Shown here: positions 42,954 through 52,730 of the stretch, in pieces
Layout of the letters: each line of letters begins with the position of its first letter
How positions within the stretch are numbered: position 1 is the first letter of the stretch
From: an uncultured Clostridia bacterium
GTDB lineage: Bacteria > Bacillota > Clostridia > Christensenellales > Aristaeellaceae
Direction of reading: 5' to 3'
Assembly: GCA_934636105.1 (NCBI GenBank)
Contig: CAKTZR010000016.1
Span: forward strand, 1 to 64,000
Length of the DNA: 64,000 bases
The notes under the pieces: model-generated
The model's input: the letters and a program-made list of their open reading frames with translations, nothing else
Database searches by the model: none
What the model was told of the DNA's origin: nothing
Translations under genes and position numbers: made by a program

Positions 42954-44105
42954 ATGCGAAAGTTGGCGATACTGGGTTCCACGGGTTCCATCGGCACGCA
43001 GGCGCTCGATGTTGCGGCGCGCCACAGCGACCGCTTTGCCGTCACCGCATTGGTGGCGCACAGCTCCAGTGAAAAGCTTTTTGAGCAGGTGCGTCAGTTC
43101 CATCCGAAGATTGCGGCGCTTTCCGTCGAGCCGAAGGAGATTCCGGCGGATATCAAAAACAGCTGCCAGTGGATGTTCGGCGAGAATGTGCTGCTGGATG
43201 TGGTGCGCGCGTGCGACGCGGACGATGTGCTGGTTTCGGTCGTGGGCGTGGTCGGTCTGGCCGCGGTGATGGAGACGCTGGCCTGCGGCAAGCGCGTGCT
43301 GCTGGCGAACAAGGAACCGCTCGTCGCGGGCGGCGAACTGGTGACGGAGGCGGCGAGAGAAGCGGGCCATCCGCTGCTGCCGGTGGACAGCGAACACAGC
43401 GCGATTTTCCAGTGTTTGCAGGGCGCGCAGGGCAACACGCCGACCCGCCTGATTCTGACGGCGAGCGGCGGCCCATTCCGCACATGGAAAAAGGAAGACA
43501 TCTACAACGCACGGCCGGAGCAGGCGCTCAAGCATCCGAATTGGAGCATGGGCCGCAAGATCACCATCGATTCCGCTTCGATGATGAACAAGGCGCTGGA
43601 GGTCATCGAGGCGCGCTGGCTGTTCGACATGCCCGCCGAGAAAATCGATGTGCTGATTCATCCGCAGAGCGTCATACATTCTATGGTCGAATATGCGGAC
43701 GGCGCGGTGATGGCGCAGCTGGGCACGCCGGATATGCGCCTGCCGATTCTGTATGCGATGAGCTGGCCGGAGAGACTGCCGACCGGCGGCAAGCGGCTGG
43801 ATTTCACGCAGATGAACGCGCTGACGTTTGAACAGCCGGATTACGACCGATTCCCGGGACTCAAGCTGGCGTATGACGCGCTGGCCGTCGGCGGCTCGAT
43901 GAGCGCGGTGCTCAACGGTGCGAACGAAATCGCGGTGGATGCGTTCCTGCACGAGAAAATTCCCTTCGGCGCGATTGCGCGGCTGGTGGAGGAGACGATG
44001 CAGGCCGTGCCGGTGATCGCCCATCCGACGCTTGAACAGGTGTTTGAATGCGACCGCGCCGCGCGGCAGAAGGCCACGGCGCTGCTGAGACGGTTTGGCG
44101 CGTAA
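42954..44105 (+). CDS. dxr: 1-deoxy-D-xylulose-5-phosphate reductoisomerase
   Basis: This 383-residue enzyme performs the committed NADPH-dependent step of the MEP isoprenoid pathway. It has the Rossmann motif LGSTGSIGTQAL, LANKEPLVAGGE, the active-site VDSEHSAIFQ, and TIDSASMMNKALEVIEA. GGAGG lies 5 nt before the ATG at 42954; an earlier in-frame start lacks such a site. Together with ispG two genes downstream, it feeds the carrier-lipid pathway. Confidence 0.97.
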   Translation: MRKLAILGSTGSIGTQALDVAARHSDRFAVTALVAHSSSEKLFEQVRQFHPKIAALSVEPKEIPADIKNSCQWMFGENVLLDVVRACDADDVLVSVVGVVGLAAVMETLACGKRVLLANKEPLVAGGELVTEAAREAGHPLLPVDSEHSAIFQCLQGAQGNTPTRLILTASGGPFRTWKKEDIYNARPEQALKHPNWSMGRKITIDSASMMNKALEVIEARWLFDMPAEKIDVLIHPQSVIHSMVEYADGAVMAQLGTPDMRLPILYAMSWPERLPTGGKRLDFTQMNALTFEQPDYDRFPGLKLAYDALAVGGSMSAVLNGANEIAVDAFLHEKIPFGAIARLVEETMQAVPVIAHPTLEQVFECDRAARQKATALLRRFGA

Positions 44106-44126
44106 CGCGGGAGGTGCTTTCTTTTC

Positions 44127-45149
44127 ATGTATGTGATTCTGGCGCTGCTGCTGCTGGGCGTGCTGATTATCGCGCACGAGGCGGGCCACTTCTGGGCGGC
44201 CCGCGCCTGCGGCATCAGCGTGCAGGAATTTTCGATGGGCATGGGGCCGCTGATCGCCAAGTGGAAAAGCAAAAAGGACACGCAGTTTTCAATCCGCCTG
44301 CTGCCCATCGGCGGCTACTGCCAGTTTTACGGTGAGGACGAGGAAAATGCCGATGCACGCGCGTTCAATAATCAGAAGGTCTGGAAGCGCGCGGTCACGA
44401 TTGTCAGCGGCCCGCTGATGAATTTTGTGATTGCGTTTCTGGTGATTGCGCTGTTTATGAGCCTGTGCGGCGTGAGCGTCGTCGTGCCGAAGGTGGCCGA
44501 GCTGGAGGAAAACGCGCAGGTGGCCGGGCTGCAAATCGGCGATGAAATTCTGGCCGTGAACGGCACGCAGACGGCGGATTCCAACGCGATTGCGCAGGCG
44601 ATTGCGGATTCGAACGGCGGCGCGGTGACGCTGACCGTGAAGCGGGACGGCGAAACGCTGGATTTGACGCTGACGCCGTTTTATGATGCGGACGCCGGGC
44701 GCTACCGCGTGGGCTTCTCTTTCGGGCGGGAGACCATGCGCATGCCGATTTGGCGCAGCATTCCGTTCTCCGTGCAATACAACATCGAGAGCGTCAAGGT
44801 GATTCTGGATGCGCTCAAGAACATGGTGTTCAAGGGGCAGGGCGTGGACGACGTGACCGGCCCGGTCGGCACGATTTACGTCATTCAGGAGGTCACCCAG
44901 CAGGGCGGCTTTGAAGTCTATCTGGAAATGCTGGCGCTCATCAGCGTCAACCTCGGCGTGATGAACCTGCTTCCGATTCCGGGTCTGGACGGAAGCCGCC
45001 TGCTGTTTCTGCTGGTGGAAGCGATTCGCCGCAAACCCGTCAAGCGCGAGCTGGAAGGCGCCATTCATCTGGCCGGCTTTGCGTTGCTGATGGGGCTGAT
45101 GGTGCTGCTGACGTACAAGGATATTATGCGATTCTTTGTGAAGGGCTGA
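44127..45149 (+). CDS. rseP: site-2 intramembrane metalloprotease RseP/RasP
   Basis: This 340-residue membrane protease cleaves anti-sigma factors and signal-peptide remnants. The zinc motif HEAGH is in the first helix (IIAHEAGHFWAARACG). A PDZ domain (about 115-200) includes GLQIGDEILAVNG. The second catalytic motif is NLLPIPGLDGSRL near the C-terminus. It sits between dxr and ispG, its normal place in Bacillota. Confidence 0.96.
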   Translation: MYVILALLLLGVLIIAHEAGHFWAARACGISVQEFSMGMGPLIAKWKSKKDTQFSIRLLPIGGYCQFYGEDEENADARAFNNQKVWKRAVTIVSGPLMNFVIAFLVIALFMSLCGVSVVVPKVAELEENAQVAGLQIGDEILAVNGTQTADSNAIAQAIADSNGGAVTLTVKRDGETLDLTLTPFYDADAGRYRVGFSFGRETMRMPIWRSIPFSVQYNIESVKVILDALKNMVFKGQGVDDVTGPVGTIYVIQEVTQQGGFEVYLEMLALISVNLGVMNLLPIPGLDGSRLLFLLVEAIRRKPVKRELEGAIHLAGFALLMGLMVLLTYKDIMRFFVKG

Positions 45150-45160
45150 GGGAGAAAAAC

Positions 45161-46210
45161 ATGAGAAAAAAAACAAGGCAGGTCAAGGCCGGAAACGTTC
45201 TCATCGGCGGGGGCGCGCCGGTCAGCGTGCAGTCGATGACCAATACCGATACGGCGGATGTGGAAGCGACGCTCTCCCAAATCCGCGCGCTGACGGTTGC
45301 GGGCGCAGATATCGTGCGCGTATCCGTCTACAATGAAGCATGCGCCGACGCGGTGCGGGCGCTGGTGGACGGAAGCCCCGTGCCGCTGGTTGCGGACATT
45401 CATTTTGATTACAAGCTTGCCATCAAGGCGGTGGAAAACGGCATTCACAAACTGCGCATCAACCCCGGCAACATCGGCGGGGAAAAGAACGTGCGCATTC
45501 TGGCCGACTGCGTGAAGGCGCATCACATCCCGGTGCGCATCGGCGTGAATTCCGGCTCGGTGGAGAAGGATATTCTCGCCAAATACGGCGGGCCGACCCC
45601 GCAAGGCATGGTGGAAAGCGCGCTGGCACATGCGAAAATGTTGGAAAACTGCGGCTTCTACGACATGGTGCTCTCGATGAAGGCGAGCAACGTGCCGGAT
45701 ACCGTCGCGGCCTATCGGCTGGCGAGCGCGCAGTGCGACTATCCGCTGCATCTGGGCGTGACCGAAGCGGGTTTGCCGGAACAGGGTAAAATCAAGAGCG
45801 CCATCGGCATTGGTTCGCTGCTGCTGGATGGCATCGGCGACACGATCCGCGTTTCGCTGACGGGCGATCCGTGCCTTGAGCCGCCGGCGGGCATTGAGAT
45901 TTTGCAGGATGTGGGCCTGCGCAAGAACTTTGTGCAGTATGTCTCCTGCCCGACCTGCGGGCGCACCTGCATCGATGTGGGCGGCATCATGCGCCGCGTG
46001 CAGGAGGAACTCAAGGGCGTGAACGTGCCGTTTAAGGTGGCCGTCATGGGCTGCGTCGTCAACGGGCCGGGCGAAGGCCGCGAAGCGGATATCGGCATCT
46101 GCGGCGGCGGAAACGGCGCGGGCCTGCTCATCAAAAAGGGTCAGCAGCCGCAGAAGGTGACCGGCGATCTGGCGCAGATTTTGATCGACGAGATTCATAA
46201 GATGCTGTAA
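45161..46210 (+). CDS. ispG: 4-hydroxy-3-methylbut-2-enyl diphosphate synthase IspG
   Basis: This 349-residue 4Fe-4S enzyme catalyses the penultimate MEP-pathway step. Motifs are VSVQSMTNTDTADV, ADIHFDYKLA, LRINPGNIG and the cluster cysteines in CPTCGRTCID, with GCVVNGPGE near the end. AGGGAG precedes the ATG. It ends the dxr-rseP-ispG group, just before an interspersed repeat. Confidence 0.97.
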   Translation: MRKKTRQVKAGNVLIGGGAPVSVQSMTNTDTADVEATLSQIRALTVAGADIVRVSVYNEACADAVRALVDGSPVPLVADIHFDYKLAIKAVENGIHKLRINPGNIGGEKNVRILADCVKAHHIPVRIGVNSGSVEKDILAKYGGPTPQGMVESALAHAKMLENCGFYDMVLSMKASNVPDTVAAYRLASAQCDYPLHLGVTEAGLPEQGKIKSAIGIGSLLLDGIGDTIRVSLTGDPCLEPPAGIEILQDVGLRKNFVQYVSCPTCGRTCIDVGGIMRRVQEELKGVNVPFKVAVMGCVVNGPGEGREADIGICGGGNGAGLLIKKGQQPQKVTGDLAQILIDEIHKML

Positions 46211-46308
46211 CTCCTTCCGTCACGACTTCGTCGTGCCAACCTTCGGCATTTCACGGGCCTGTTTCTGCCACAGGCAGCGGCCCGCGAAATGTCCCTCATA
46301 GAGGGAGG
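46211..46308 (+). repeat. interspersed repeat family A, long form, copy 5
   Basis: Same start (CTCCTTCCGTCACG), GTGCCAACCTTCGGC block and end (CCCTCATAGAGGGAGG) as the copy at 4791-4890. The central stem is different but still self-complementary. It directly follows the ispG stop. Confidence 0.75.
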
Positions 46309-46324
46309 AGCAAAACAAAAATCC

Positions 46325-46350
46325 AACCTCCCCTGTAAGGGGGAGGTTTT
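46325..46350 (+). terminator. terminator-like hairpin before polC
   Basis: AACCTCCCC (46325-46333) pairs with GGGGAGGTT (46340-46348), followed by a short TTTT. Confidence 0.55.
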
Positions 46351-46390
46351 AGTGAGCTTTCTTTAAGCAGCGCGAAGCAAAATGGGAGGT

Positions 46391-46435
46391 GCAGGAACCT
46401 CAGGTTCCTGCCGGGGTACGGGGCAGAGCCCCAAC
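46391..46435. repeat. palindromic repeat family B, copy 2
   Basis: A perfect 21-bp palindrome (arms GCAGGAACCT 46391-46400 and AGGTTCCTGC 46402-46411) is followed by a GGGGC-AGA-GCCCC hairpin. It is the same two-part unit seen at 4356 and 62108-62182. Confidence 0.7.
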
Positions 46436-46452
46436 GTAAGAGGTGACGTACA

Positions 46453-49400
46453 GTGGCACAGCAGTGGGAAGGCCTGCTCGAGGGCGCGGCGCAGGAATTG
46501 AGGGGACATTTGACCCTTGAGCGCGTGACAGCCAGCAAGGCGGGCGACGAGATATCGGTCTTTTTTTCCTCAGATATGCTGGTGGAGGAAAGGCCGTTTC
46601 TGGCGGCCCAGCGCGCCATGCGGCGCAATTTCGCGCCGACGCGGGTCAAGCTCATCATCCGTTCGCCCCAGCTGGCGCAGGATTTTTTGAGCGATCCGCA
46701 GAAGTACGCGCCGTTTATCCTGCGCTGCGTCAAGCGCCGCCATCCTTCCGGCGCGCCGTTTATGAACGATGCGGCGCTGGAATGCAAGGGCGACGTGCTC
46801 AGCGTGCTCGTGCCGCAGGATATCGCGCCGAAATTCCTCGCGCAGTCCGGCGTGGATAAGTACATCGAGCAGCTGGTCGAAAATGTGTTTGTGACCAAGG
46901 TTCACGTCGTTTTTCAGGCGGTCAAACTGCGTGAGGAGCAGCTGGAGGAAATCCGCCGCCGCCGCAAGGCGGAGGACGAGCAGGCCGTCGCCGAGATGAT
47001 TAAAACCCAGACCGAGCAGGCCGCGGCACAGGAAGCCAAGGCTGCCAAGGAAAAGCCCAAGGCGATTTTCGGCAGGCCGATTACCGCCGAGCCGCTGCCC
47101 ATCAGCGAATTGACCGAGGAAGCCAGCAAGCTGACCATCTGCGGCGAGGTGCTGACGGTGGAGACGCGCGAACTGCGCGGCGGCGAAATGCAGCTGCTTT
47201 CCTTTGCACTGACGGATTATACGAACACCATCAAATGCAAGGCGTTTCTGCGCTATAAGCCCAGAAAGGGACGCTATGGCGCATCGCAGGAGGACGACGA
47301 CCGCCCGCCGACGGAGGAGGAAAAGAAGGCCGTTGACGACGTGATTGCCGCCGTCAAGGAGGGCAAGTGGCTGGCCGTGCGCGGCGACGTGAAGATGGAC
47401 AGTTTCGAACACGGACTGGTTGTGATGGTCAACGACATCGACGAGCGCGAAAAGCCCATGCGGCAGGACACCGCCGAGCGCAAGCGCATCGAGCTGCACA
47501 TGCACACCAACATGAGCGAGATGGACGCGGTTTCCTCCGCCAGCGATTTGATTAAGCGCGCGGCACAGTGGGGACATCCGGCCGTCGCCATTACGGATCA
47601 CGGCGTGGTGCAGGCGTTCCCGGAAGCCTTCGGCGCGGCGAAAAAGAACAAAATCAAGCTCATTCCGGGCATGGAGGGCTATTTGACGGACGTGACCGTT
47701 GTCGTCAAGGACGGCGACGACAGGCCGCTGACGGATGACATCGTCGTGGTGGACTTCGAGACGACGGGCCTGAACCCGCGCAAGTGCCGCATCATGGAGA
47801 TCGGCGCGGTGCGCATCCGCAACGGGCAGGTCGTCGAGGAATACAGCAAATTCGTCAACCCGATGGAGCCGATTCCGCAGGAGGTTTCCGACCTGACGCA
47901 CATCACGGACGCGATGGTGGCCGACGCGAATCCGGCGGAAATTGAAATCCCGAAGCTGCTGGAATTTATCGGCGGCGCGGCGTTCGCGGCGCACAACGCG
48001 AAGTTCGATTATTCCTTCCTGACGGAGGAATGCAATCGGCTGGGCATTGAAATCCACATGCCTGTCATCGATACGCTGGAATTTTCCCGCCGGATGTATC
48101 CCAGCCTCAAGAGCCACAGGCTCGGCGCGGTCTGCAAATCGCTGGGCATCAGCCTGAAAAACGCGCACAGAGCCGTGCATGACGCGCGCGCGACGGCGCA
48201 CATGCTCAACCGCATGCTCGACACGGCGAAGGAAAAGGGCGTTACCCGCCTGAACGAGATCAATTCCGCGCTGACGGGCGGCGCCATCGGCGATTCCTAT
48301 CATATCATTCTGCTGGCCGCCGAACAGGACGGCATCACCAACCTGAACAAGATTGTTTCGGAGGGCCACCTCAACTATTTCAGCCGCAAGCCGCATACCC
48401 CGCGCGAAATTTTGCAGAAATACCGCAAGGGCATTATCGTCGGTTCGGCCTGCGAGGCGGGCGAGTTGTTCCGCGCGGTGGTGGACGGCAAAAACGACAC
48501 GGAGCTCAAGCGGATTGCGAGGTTCTATGACTATCTCGAAATTCAGCCCATCGGCAACAACGCGTTCATGATTCGCGAGGGTCTGGCGGAGGACGAGGAG
48601 CAGCTGCGCGACTTCAACCGCAAGATCGTCTGGCTCGGCGAGGAGCTGGGCATTCCGGTCTGCGCGACGGGCGACGTCCACTTCCTCGATCCGAAGGACG
48701 GCAAATTCCGCGCGATCATTCAGGCGGCGCACGGTTTCAAGGACGCGGACAATCAGCCGCCGCTGTATTTCAAAACGACGCAGGAGATGCTCGACGAGTT
48801 CAGCTATCTGGGCAAGGCCAAGGCGGAGGAGGTCGTCATCGACAATCCGGCGAAAATCGCGGCGCGCATTGGCGAGGTCGGGTTGTATCCGAAGCACCCG
48901 GAGGGCAAGGAGACGTTCCAGCCGTATTGGCCGGATGCGGCGGACAACATCCGCAACCTGTGCGAAGAACAGATTCGCGAGTGGTTCGGCGACAATCCGC
49001 CGGAAATCGTCGTGGCGCGCAAGGAAAAAGAGCTTTCCTCCATCCTCGGCTACGGCTACGGCACGCTGTACAACATCGCGGAAAAGCTGGTCAAAAAATC
49101 CAACGCGGACGGCTATCTGGTCGGCTCGCGCGGCAGCGTCGGCTCCTCCTACGTGGCGCATCTGGTCGGTATTTCGGAGGTCAACGCCCTGCCGCCGCAC
49201 TACCGCTGTCCGAAATGCAAATGGTACACATTTGACGTGGACAGGAGCAAATACAAGGTCGGCGTGGACTTGCCGCCGATGAAGTGTCCGCAGTGCGGCG
49301 CAGACCTTTTCCGCGACGGTTTTGATATTCCGTTTGAAGTCTTCCTGGGCTTCAAGGGCGACAAGGTGCCGGATATCGACCTGAACTTTTCCGGCGTATA

Positions 49401-50799
49401 TCAGCCGCGCGCCCACGCGTACATCGAGGAATTGTTCGGCAAGGGCTACTGTTACCGTGCCGGAACCATCGGCACGCTGGCGGATAAGACGGCCTACGGC
49501 TACGTGAAGAAATACTGCGAGGAGCGGAACCTGACGCTGTCGGAAGCGGAAATGAACCGGCTGGCGCTGGGGTGCGTCGGCGTGAAGCGCACGACGGGCC
49601 AGCATCCGGCGGGCATGGTCGTTCTGCCGAAGGAATATGAGATTCAGCAGTTCGTTGCGATTCAGCATCCGGCCAACGACATGACCAGCCCTGTCATCAC
49701 GACGCACTACGATTTCGGTTCGATGCACGACGTGCTGGTCAAGCTGGACGTTCTGGGCCACGACGACCCGACAATGATCCGCATGCTGATGGATTTGACG
49801 GGCATCGACGCGCGCACCCTGCCGCTGACCGACCCGGATGTGATTTCACTGTTCTCCGGCACGGAAGCGCTGGGCGTGACCCCGGAGCAGATCGGCTCGA
49901 AGACGGGCACATACGGCGTGCCGGAATTCGGCACGAAGTTCGTCCGGCAGATGCTGGAGGAGACGCACCCGACGACGATGGAGGAATTGATTCGTATTTC
50001 CGGTCTGTCCCACGGCACGGACGTGTGGATCGGCAACGCGCAGGAGATCATCAAGGCGGGCATTGCGCCGCTGGCTTCGTGCATCTGCTGCCGCGACGAT
50101 ATCATGAACGCGCTGATCGATTACGGCGTTGCGCCGAAGATGTCGTTTGACACGATGGAATCCGTTCGAAAAGGACGCGGACTCAAGCCGGAGATGGAGC
50201 AGGCCATGATCGAGCACAACGTGCCGTCGTGGTTCATCGATTCCTGCAAAAAGATCAAATACATGTTCCCGAAGGGACACGCGGTCGCTTACGTGACGAT
50301 GGCGCTGCGCATCGCATGGTACAAGGTGCATCGCCCGGCGGCGTATTACTGCGCGTATTACACCGTTCGCGCGGACTGCTTCGACGCGAGCATCCTCGGC
50401 GGGTCGCTGGAATCCATCCGCGGCCGTTACAAGGAGATGGAGGAAAACAGCAAGGACCTCACGCAGAAGGACAAGGATTTGATGATTATCATGGAGCTGG
50501 TCATCGAAATGCTCTGCCGCGGGATCAAGCTTGCGCCGGTCGATCTTTACAAGAGCGACGCGACGAAATTTCAGGTGGTGGATGACAAGACGATCCGCAT
50601 GCCCTTCAACGCTCTGCCGGGTCTGGGCGAAGCCGCCGCGCAGAGCATTGTGGATGCGCGCGAGCAGTCGCCGTTCATTTCCATTGAGGATCTGCGCAAC
50701 CGCACGAAGATTTCCGCGTCGCTGATCGATCTGCTGCGCGAGGGCGGATGCCTGGGCAATCTGCCGGAGAGCAACCAGACGACGCTGTTTTCATTCTGA
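46453..50799 (+). CDS. polC: DNA polymerase III alpha subunit, Gram-positive type PolC
   Basis: This 1448-residue replicative polymerase of Bacillota carries its own proofreading. In order it has N-terminal domains, an OB fold (about 220-320), a PHP domain starting ELHMHTNMSEMDA (about 345), a DnaQ-like 3'-5' exonuclease inserted in the PHP domain (VVVDFETTGLN, about 431), a four-Cys zinc site (CPKC and CPQC, about 918-950), and the polymerase palm with PDIDLNFSG (about 975). A C-terminal helix-hairpin-helix region ends in LFSF. It starts with GTG at 46453, with GAGGTG 7 nt upstream. Length is normal. Confidence 0.98.
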   Translation: MAQQWEGLLEGAAQELRGHLTLERVTASKAGDEISVFFSSDMLVEERPFLAAQRAMRRNFAPTRVKLIIRSPQLAQDFLSDPQKYAPFILRCVKRRHPSGAPFMNDAALECKGDVLSVLVPQDIAPKFLAQSGVDKYIEQLVENVFVTKVHVVFQAVKLREEQLEEIRRRRKAEDEQAVAEMIKTQTEQAAAQEAKAAKEKPKAIFGRPITAEPLPISELTEEASKLTICGEVLTVETRELRGGEMQLLSFALTDYTNTIKCKAFLRYKPRKGRYGASQEDDDRPPTEEEKKAVDDVIAAVKEGKWLAVRGDVKMDSFEHGLVVMVNDIDEREKPMRQDTAERKRIELHMHTNMSEMDAVSSASDLIKRAAQWGHPAVAITDHGVVQAFPEAFGAAKKNKIKLIPGMEGYLTDVTVVVKDGDDRPLTDDIVVVDFETTGLNPRKCRIMEIGAVRIRNGQVVEEYSKFVNPMEPIPQEVSDLTHITDAMVADANPAEIEIPKLLEFIGGAAFAAHNAKFDYSFLTEECNRLGIEIHMPVIDTLEFSRRMYPSLKSHRLGAVCKSLGISLKNAHRAVHDARATAHMLNRMLDTAKEKGVTRLNEINSALTGGAIGDSYHIILLAAEQDGITNLNKIVSEGHLNYFSRKPHTPREILQKYRKGIIVGSACEAGELFRAVVDGKNDTELKRIARFYDYLEIQPIGNNAFMIREGLAEDEEQLRDFNRKIVWLGEELGIPVCATGDVHFLDPKDGKFRAIIQAAHGFKDADNQPPLYFKTTQEMLDEFSYLGKAKAEEVVIDNPAKIAARIGEVGLYPKHPEGKETFQPYWPDAADNIRNLCEEQIREWFGDNPPEIVVARKEKELSSILGYGYGTLYNIAEKLVKKSNADGYLVGSRGSVGSSYVAHLVGISEVNALPPHYRCPKCKWYTFDVDRSKYKVGVDLPPMKCPQCGADLFRDGFDIPFEVFLGFKGDKVPDIDLNFSGVYQPRAHAYIEELFGKGYCYRAGTIGTLADKTAYGYVKKYCEERNLTLSEAEMNRLALGCVGVKRTTGQHPAGMVVLPKEYEIQQFVAIQHPANDMTSPVITTHYDFGSMHDVLVKLDVLGHDDPTMIRMLMDLTGIDARTLPLTDPDVISLFSGTEALGVTPEQIGSKTGTYGVPEFGTKFVRQMLEETHPTTMEELIRISGLSHGTDVWIGNAQEIIKAGIAPLASCICCRDDIMNALIDYGVAPKMSFDTMESVRKGRGLKPEMEQAMIEHNVPSWFIDSCKKIKYMFPKGHAVAYVTMALRIAWYKVHRPAAYYCAYYTVRADCFDASILGGSLESIRGRYKEMEENSKDLTQKDKDLMIIMELVIEMLCRGIKLAPVDLYKSDATKFQVVDDKTIRMPFNALPGLGEAAAQSIVDAREQSPFISIEDLRNRTKISASLIDLLREGGCLGNLPESNQTTLFSF

Positions 50800-50877
50800 T
50801 CGGGCTTCAAAATGGAAGAAATCTTCTGTTATAAATGCGAATTTCGACGGAATAGCTGACAAACCATGTATAGAGGG

Positions 50878-50906
50878 TTGTTTTTTTGAAAAAGCGGTGA
50901 TATAAT
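50878..50906 (+). promoter_or_regulatory. promoter of the rimP-nusA-infB operon
   Basis: TTGTTT (50878-50883), 17-nt spacer, TATAAT (50901-50906). Confidence 0.7.
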
Positions 50907-50924
50907 AACCGCATAAGATGGCGG

Positions 50925-50985
50925 CGCAGGGAGTTTTGTACCCTGCGGGTGGATGCGAAAGAGTGGGAGAAGCGCCCACTCTTTC
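50925..50985 (+). promoter_or_regulatory. structured leader of rimP-nusA
   Basis: Two consecutive hairpins are present: CGCAGGG/CCCTGCG (50925-50931 with 50941-50947) and an 11-bp stem GAAAGAGTGGG/CCCACTCTTTC (50957-50967 with 50975-50985). There is no T-run, so it is not a simple terminator. A NusA-responsive or processing site is possible. Confidence 0.55.
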
Positions 50986-51037
50986 TATCTGCCGCGGCCG
51001 TTTGAGCGAATTTTTGAAGGACTTTGGGAGTGTGTGA

Positions 51038-51553
51038 ATGGCACAAAGCGATTTGACCCGTGTGATTGAGCCGGCCTGCCAGAAACTTGCGCAGCAGTTT
51101 GGCTTTGAGCTGGTGGATGTGGAGCTTGCGCGCGAAGGCGCGAGCCGCTATCTGCGGATTTATATTGACAAACCCGACGGTATTACCTTGAGCGACTGCG
51201 AAACGTATCACCGCGCTGTGGCCCCGCTGGTCGAGCGCGTGGATTACGATTTCCTTGAGGTATGCTCGCCGGGTCTTGATCGTCCGCTGAAAAAGCAGAA
51301 GGATTTTGACAAGCACGCGGGCGAGATGGTGGAAATCCATCTGTTCCGTCCGATTGAGCGCCGCAAGCAGTTTGAAGGCGAGCTGGTCGGGCTTGTGGAC
51401 GGCGAGATCGTCATCCGTGACGGCGAAAACGAGCTGCGCTTTGCGCAGAAGGACGTTTCGCTGTGCAAACCGCTGGTGATCATCACCGAGGAAGATATCG
51501 CAATGGACGAGGAGATGAGCGACGATGAGGAAAACGACTCAGAAGGAAGATAA
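51038..51553 (+). CDS. rimP: ribosome maturation factor RimP
   Basis: This 171-residue 30S assembly factor has the two-domain RimP layout: an N-terminal alpha/beta domain (GFELVDVELAREGASRYLRIYIDKPDGI) with EVCSPGLDRPL, and a C-terminal SH3-like domain. It is first in the nusA operon. Its last 29 bp overlap nusA. Confidence 0.95.
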   Translation: MAQSDLTRVIEPACQKLAQQFGFELVDVELAREGASRYLRIYIDKPDGITLSDCETYHRAVAPLVERVDYDFLEVCSPGLDRPLKKQKDFDKHAGEMVEIHLFRPIERRKQFEGELVGLVDGEIVIRDGENELRFAQKDVSLCKPLVIITEEDIAMDEEMSDDEENDSEGR

Positions 51554-52715
51554 GCGTCAGGGCATAGACAAGAACGAGAATCGTGAGATGATCGAGGCGG
51601 TCGCCGCGCTGGCCAAAGAGAAAAACATCAGCAAGGAGCTGCTCTTTTCCGCGATTGAAGAAGCGCTGAAGAGCGCCTATAAAAATAATTTCAGCAAGGA
51701 ATATGGCATGCCGCCCTCCAACGCGAACGTGCGCGTGGAGCTGAACCGGGAGACCGGCGCGGTTCGCCTGTATGCCCGCAAGACGGTTGAGCGCTGGCCC
51801 ACCGACGAAGCGACCGAGATTTCCATCGAGGAAGCGCAGGCGATTCAGCCCAGCTATCAGCAGGATGACATCGTCGAAGTCGAGGTTACGCCGGATAATT
51901 TCCGCCGCGTCGCCGCGCAGACGGCCAAGCAGGTTATCGTGCAGAAGATTCGCGAAGCCGAGCGCGGCAAGGTCTACGACGACTTCATCGAGAAGGAAAA
52001 CGAAATCCTGACCGCGATCGTCCACAGCGTCGATCCGGAGACGAAGGATGTTTACGTTGAGCTGGGCAAGACCGAGGGCGTGCTTGAGCCGAGCCAGCAG
52101 ATGGCGACCGACGTGTATGCGCCGGGCGAGCGTTTCAAGGTTTACGTGCTGGAGGTCGTCGCGGATCGCCGTCTGGCGCGTCCGGGCGCGAAGCACGGCC
52201 CGCAGGTCAGCGTGTCCCGCATCCATCCGGGCCTGGTCAAGCGTCTGTTCGAGCTGGAAGTGCCGGAAATTCAGAGCGGCATTGTGCAGATTAAGTCCAT
52301 CTCCCGCGAGGCGGGCAGCCGCACGAAGATGGCCGTGCATTCCACCGACCCGATGATCGATCCGGTCGGCTCCTGCGTCGGTCCGCGCGGCCAGCGCGTG
52401 GATCGCGTGGTGACCGAGCTGCGCGACGAAAAGATCGACATCATCAAGTGGTCGGCTGACCCGGCGGAGTTCGTTGCCAACGCGCTGAACCCGGCGCACG
52501 TGGTGAACGTGTTCGTCAACGAGCAGGAGAAGGCCTGCCGCGTGGTCGTGCCGGACAATCAGCTCTCTCTGGCCATCGGCAAGGAAGGCCAGAATGCGCG
52601 TCTGGCCGCGCGCCTGACGGGCTGGAAGATTGACATCAAGAGCCAGAGCCAGATCGACGAGCAGGTTGAAGCCGAAAGCGCCGAGGCGGCTGCGGCTGAA
52701 GGCGACGCCGAGTAA
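51525..52715 (+). CDS. nusA: transcription termination/antitermination factor NusA
   Basis: This 396-residue RNA polymerase-binding factor has an N-terminal polymerase-binding domain, an S1 domain (about 145-205) and two KH domains (including DPVGSCVGPRGQRVD and LAIGKEGQNARLAARL). It lacks the C-terminal repeats of proteobacterial NusA, as is normal in Bacillota. The N-terminus is about 12 residues longer than usual because the chosen ATG lies inside rimP; a later start is possible. The tail is acidic and alanine-rich. Confidence 0.96.
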   Translation: MRKTTQKEDKRQGIDKNENREMIEAVAALAKEKNISKELLFSAIEEALKSAYKNNFSKEYGMPPSNANVRVELNRETGAVRLYARKTVERWPTDEATEISIEEAQAIQPSYQQDDIVEVEVTPDNFRRVAAQTAKQVIVQKIREAERGKVYDDFIEKENEILTAIVHSVDPETKDVYVELGKTEGVLEPSQQMATDVYAPGERFKVYVLEVVADRRLARPGAKHGPQVSVSRIHPGLVKRLFELEVPEIQSGIVQIKSISREAGSRTKMAVHSTDPMIDPVGSCVGPRGQRVDRVVTELRDEKIDIIKWSADPAEFVANALNPAHVVNVFVNEQEKACRVVVPDNQLSLAIGKEGQNARLAARLTGWKIDIKSQSQIDEQVEAESAEAAAAEGDAE

Positions 52716-52730
52716 AAGCGGGGTACGCGG

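Noticed and set aside
46570..49761. Long open frame antisense to polC
   Set aside because: Same shadow effect; polC motifs are complete on the plus strand.
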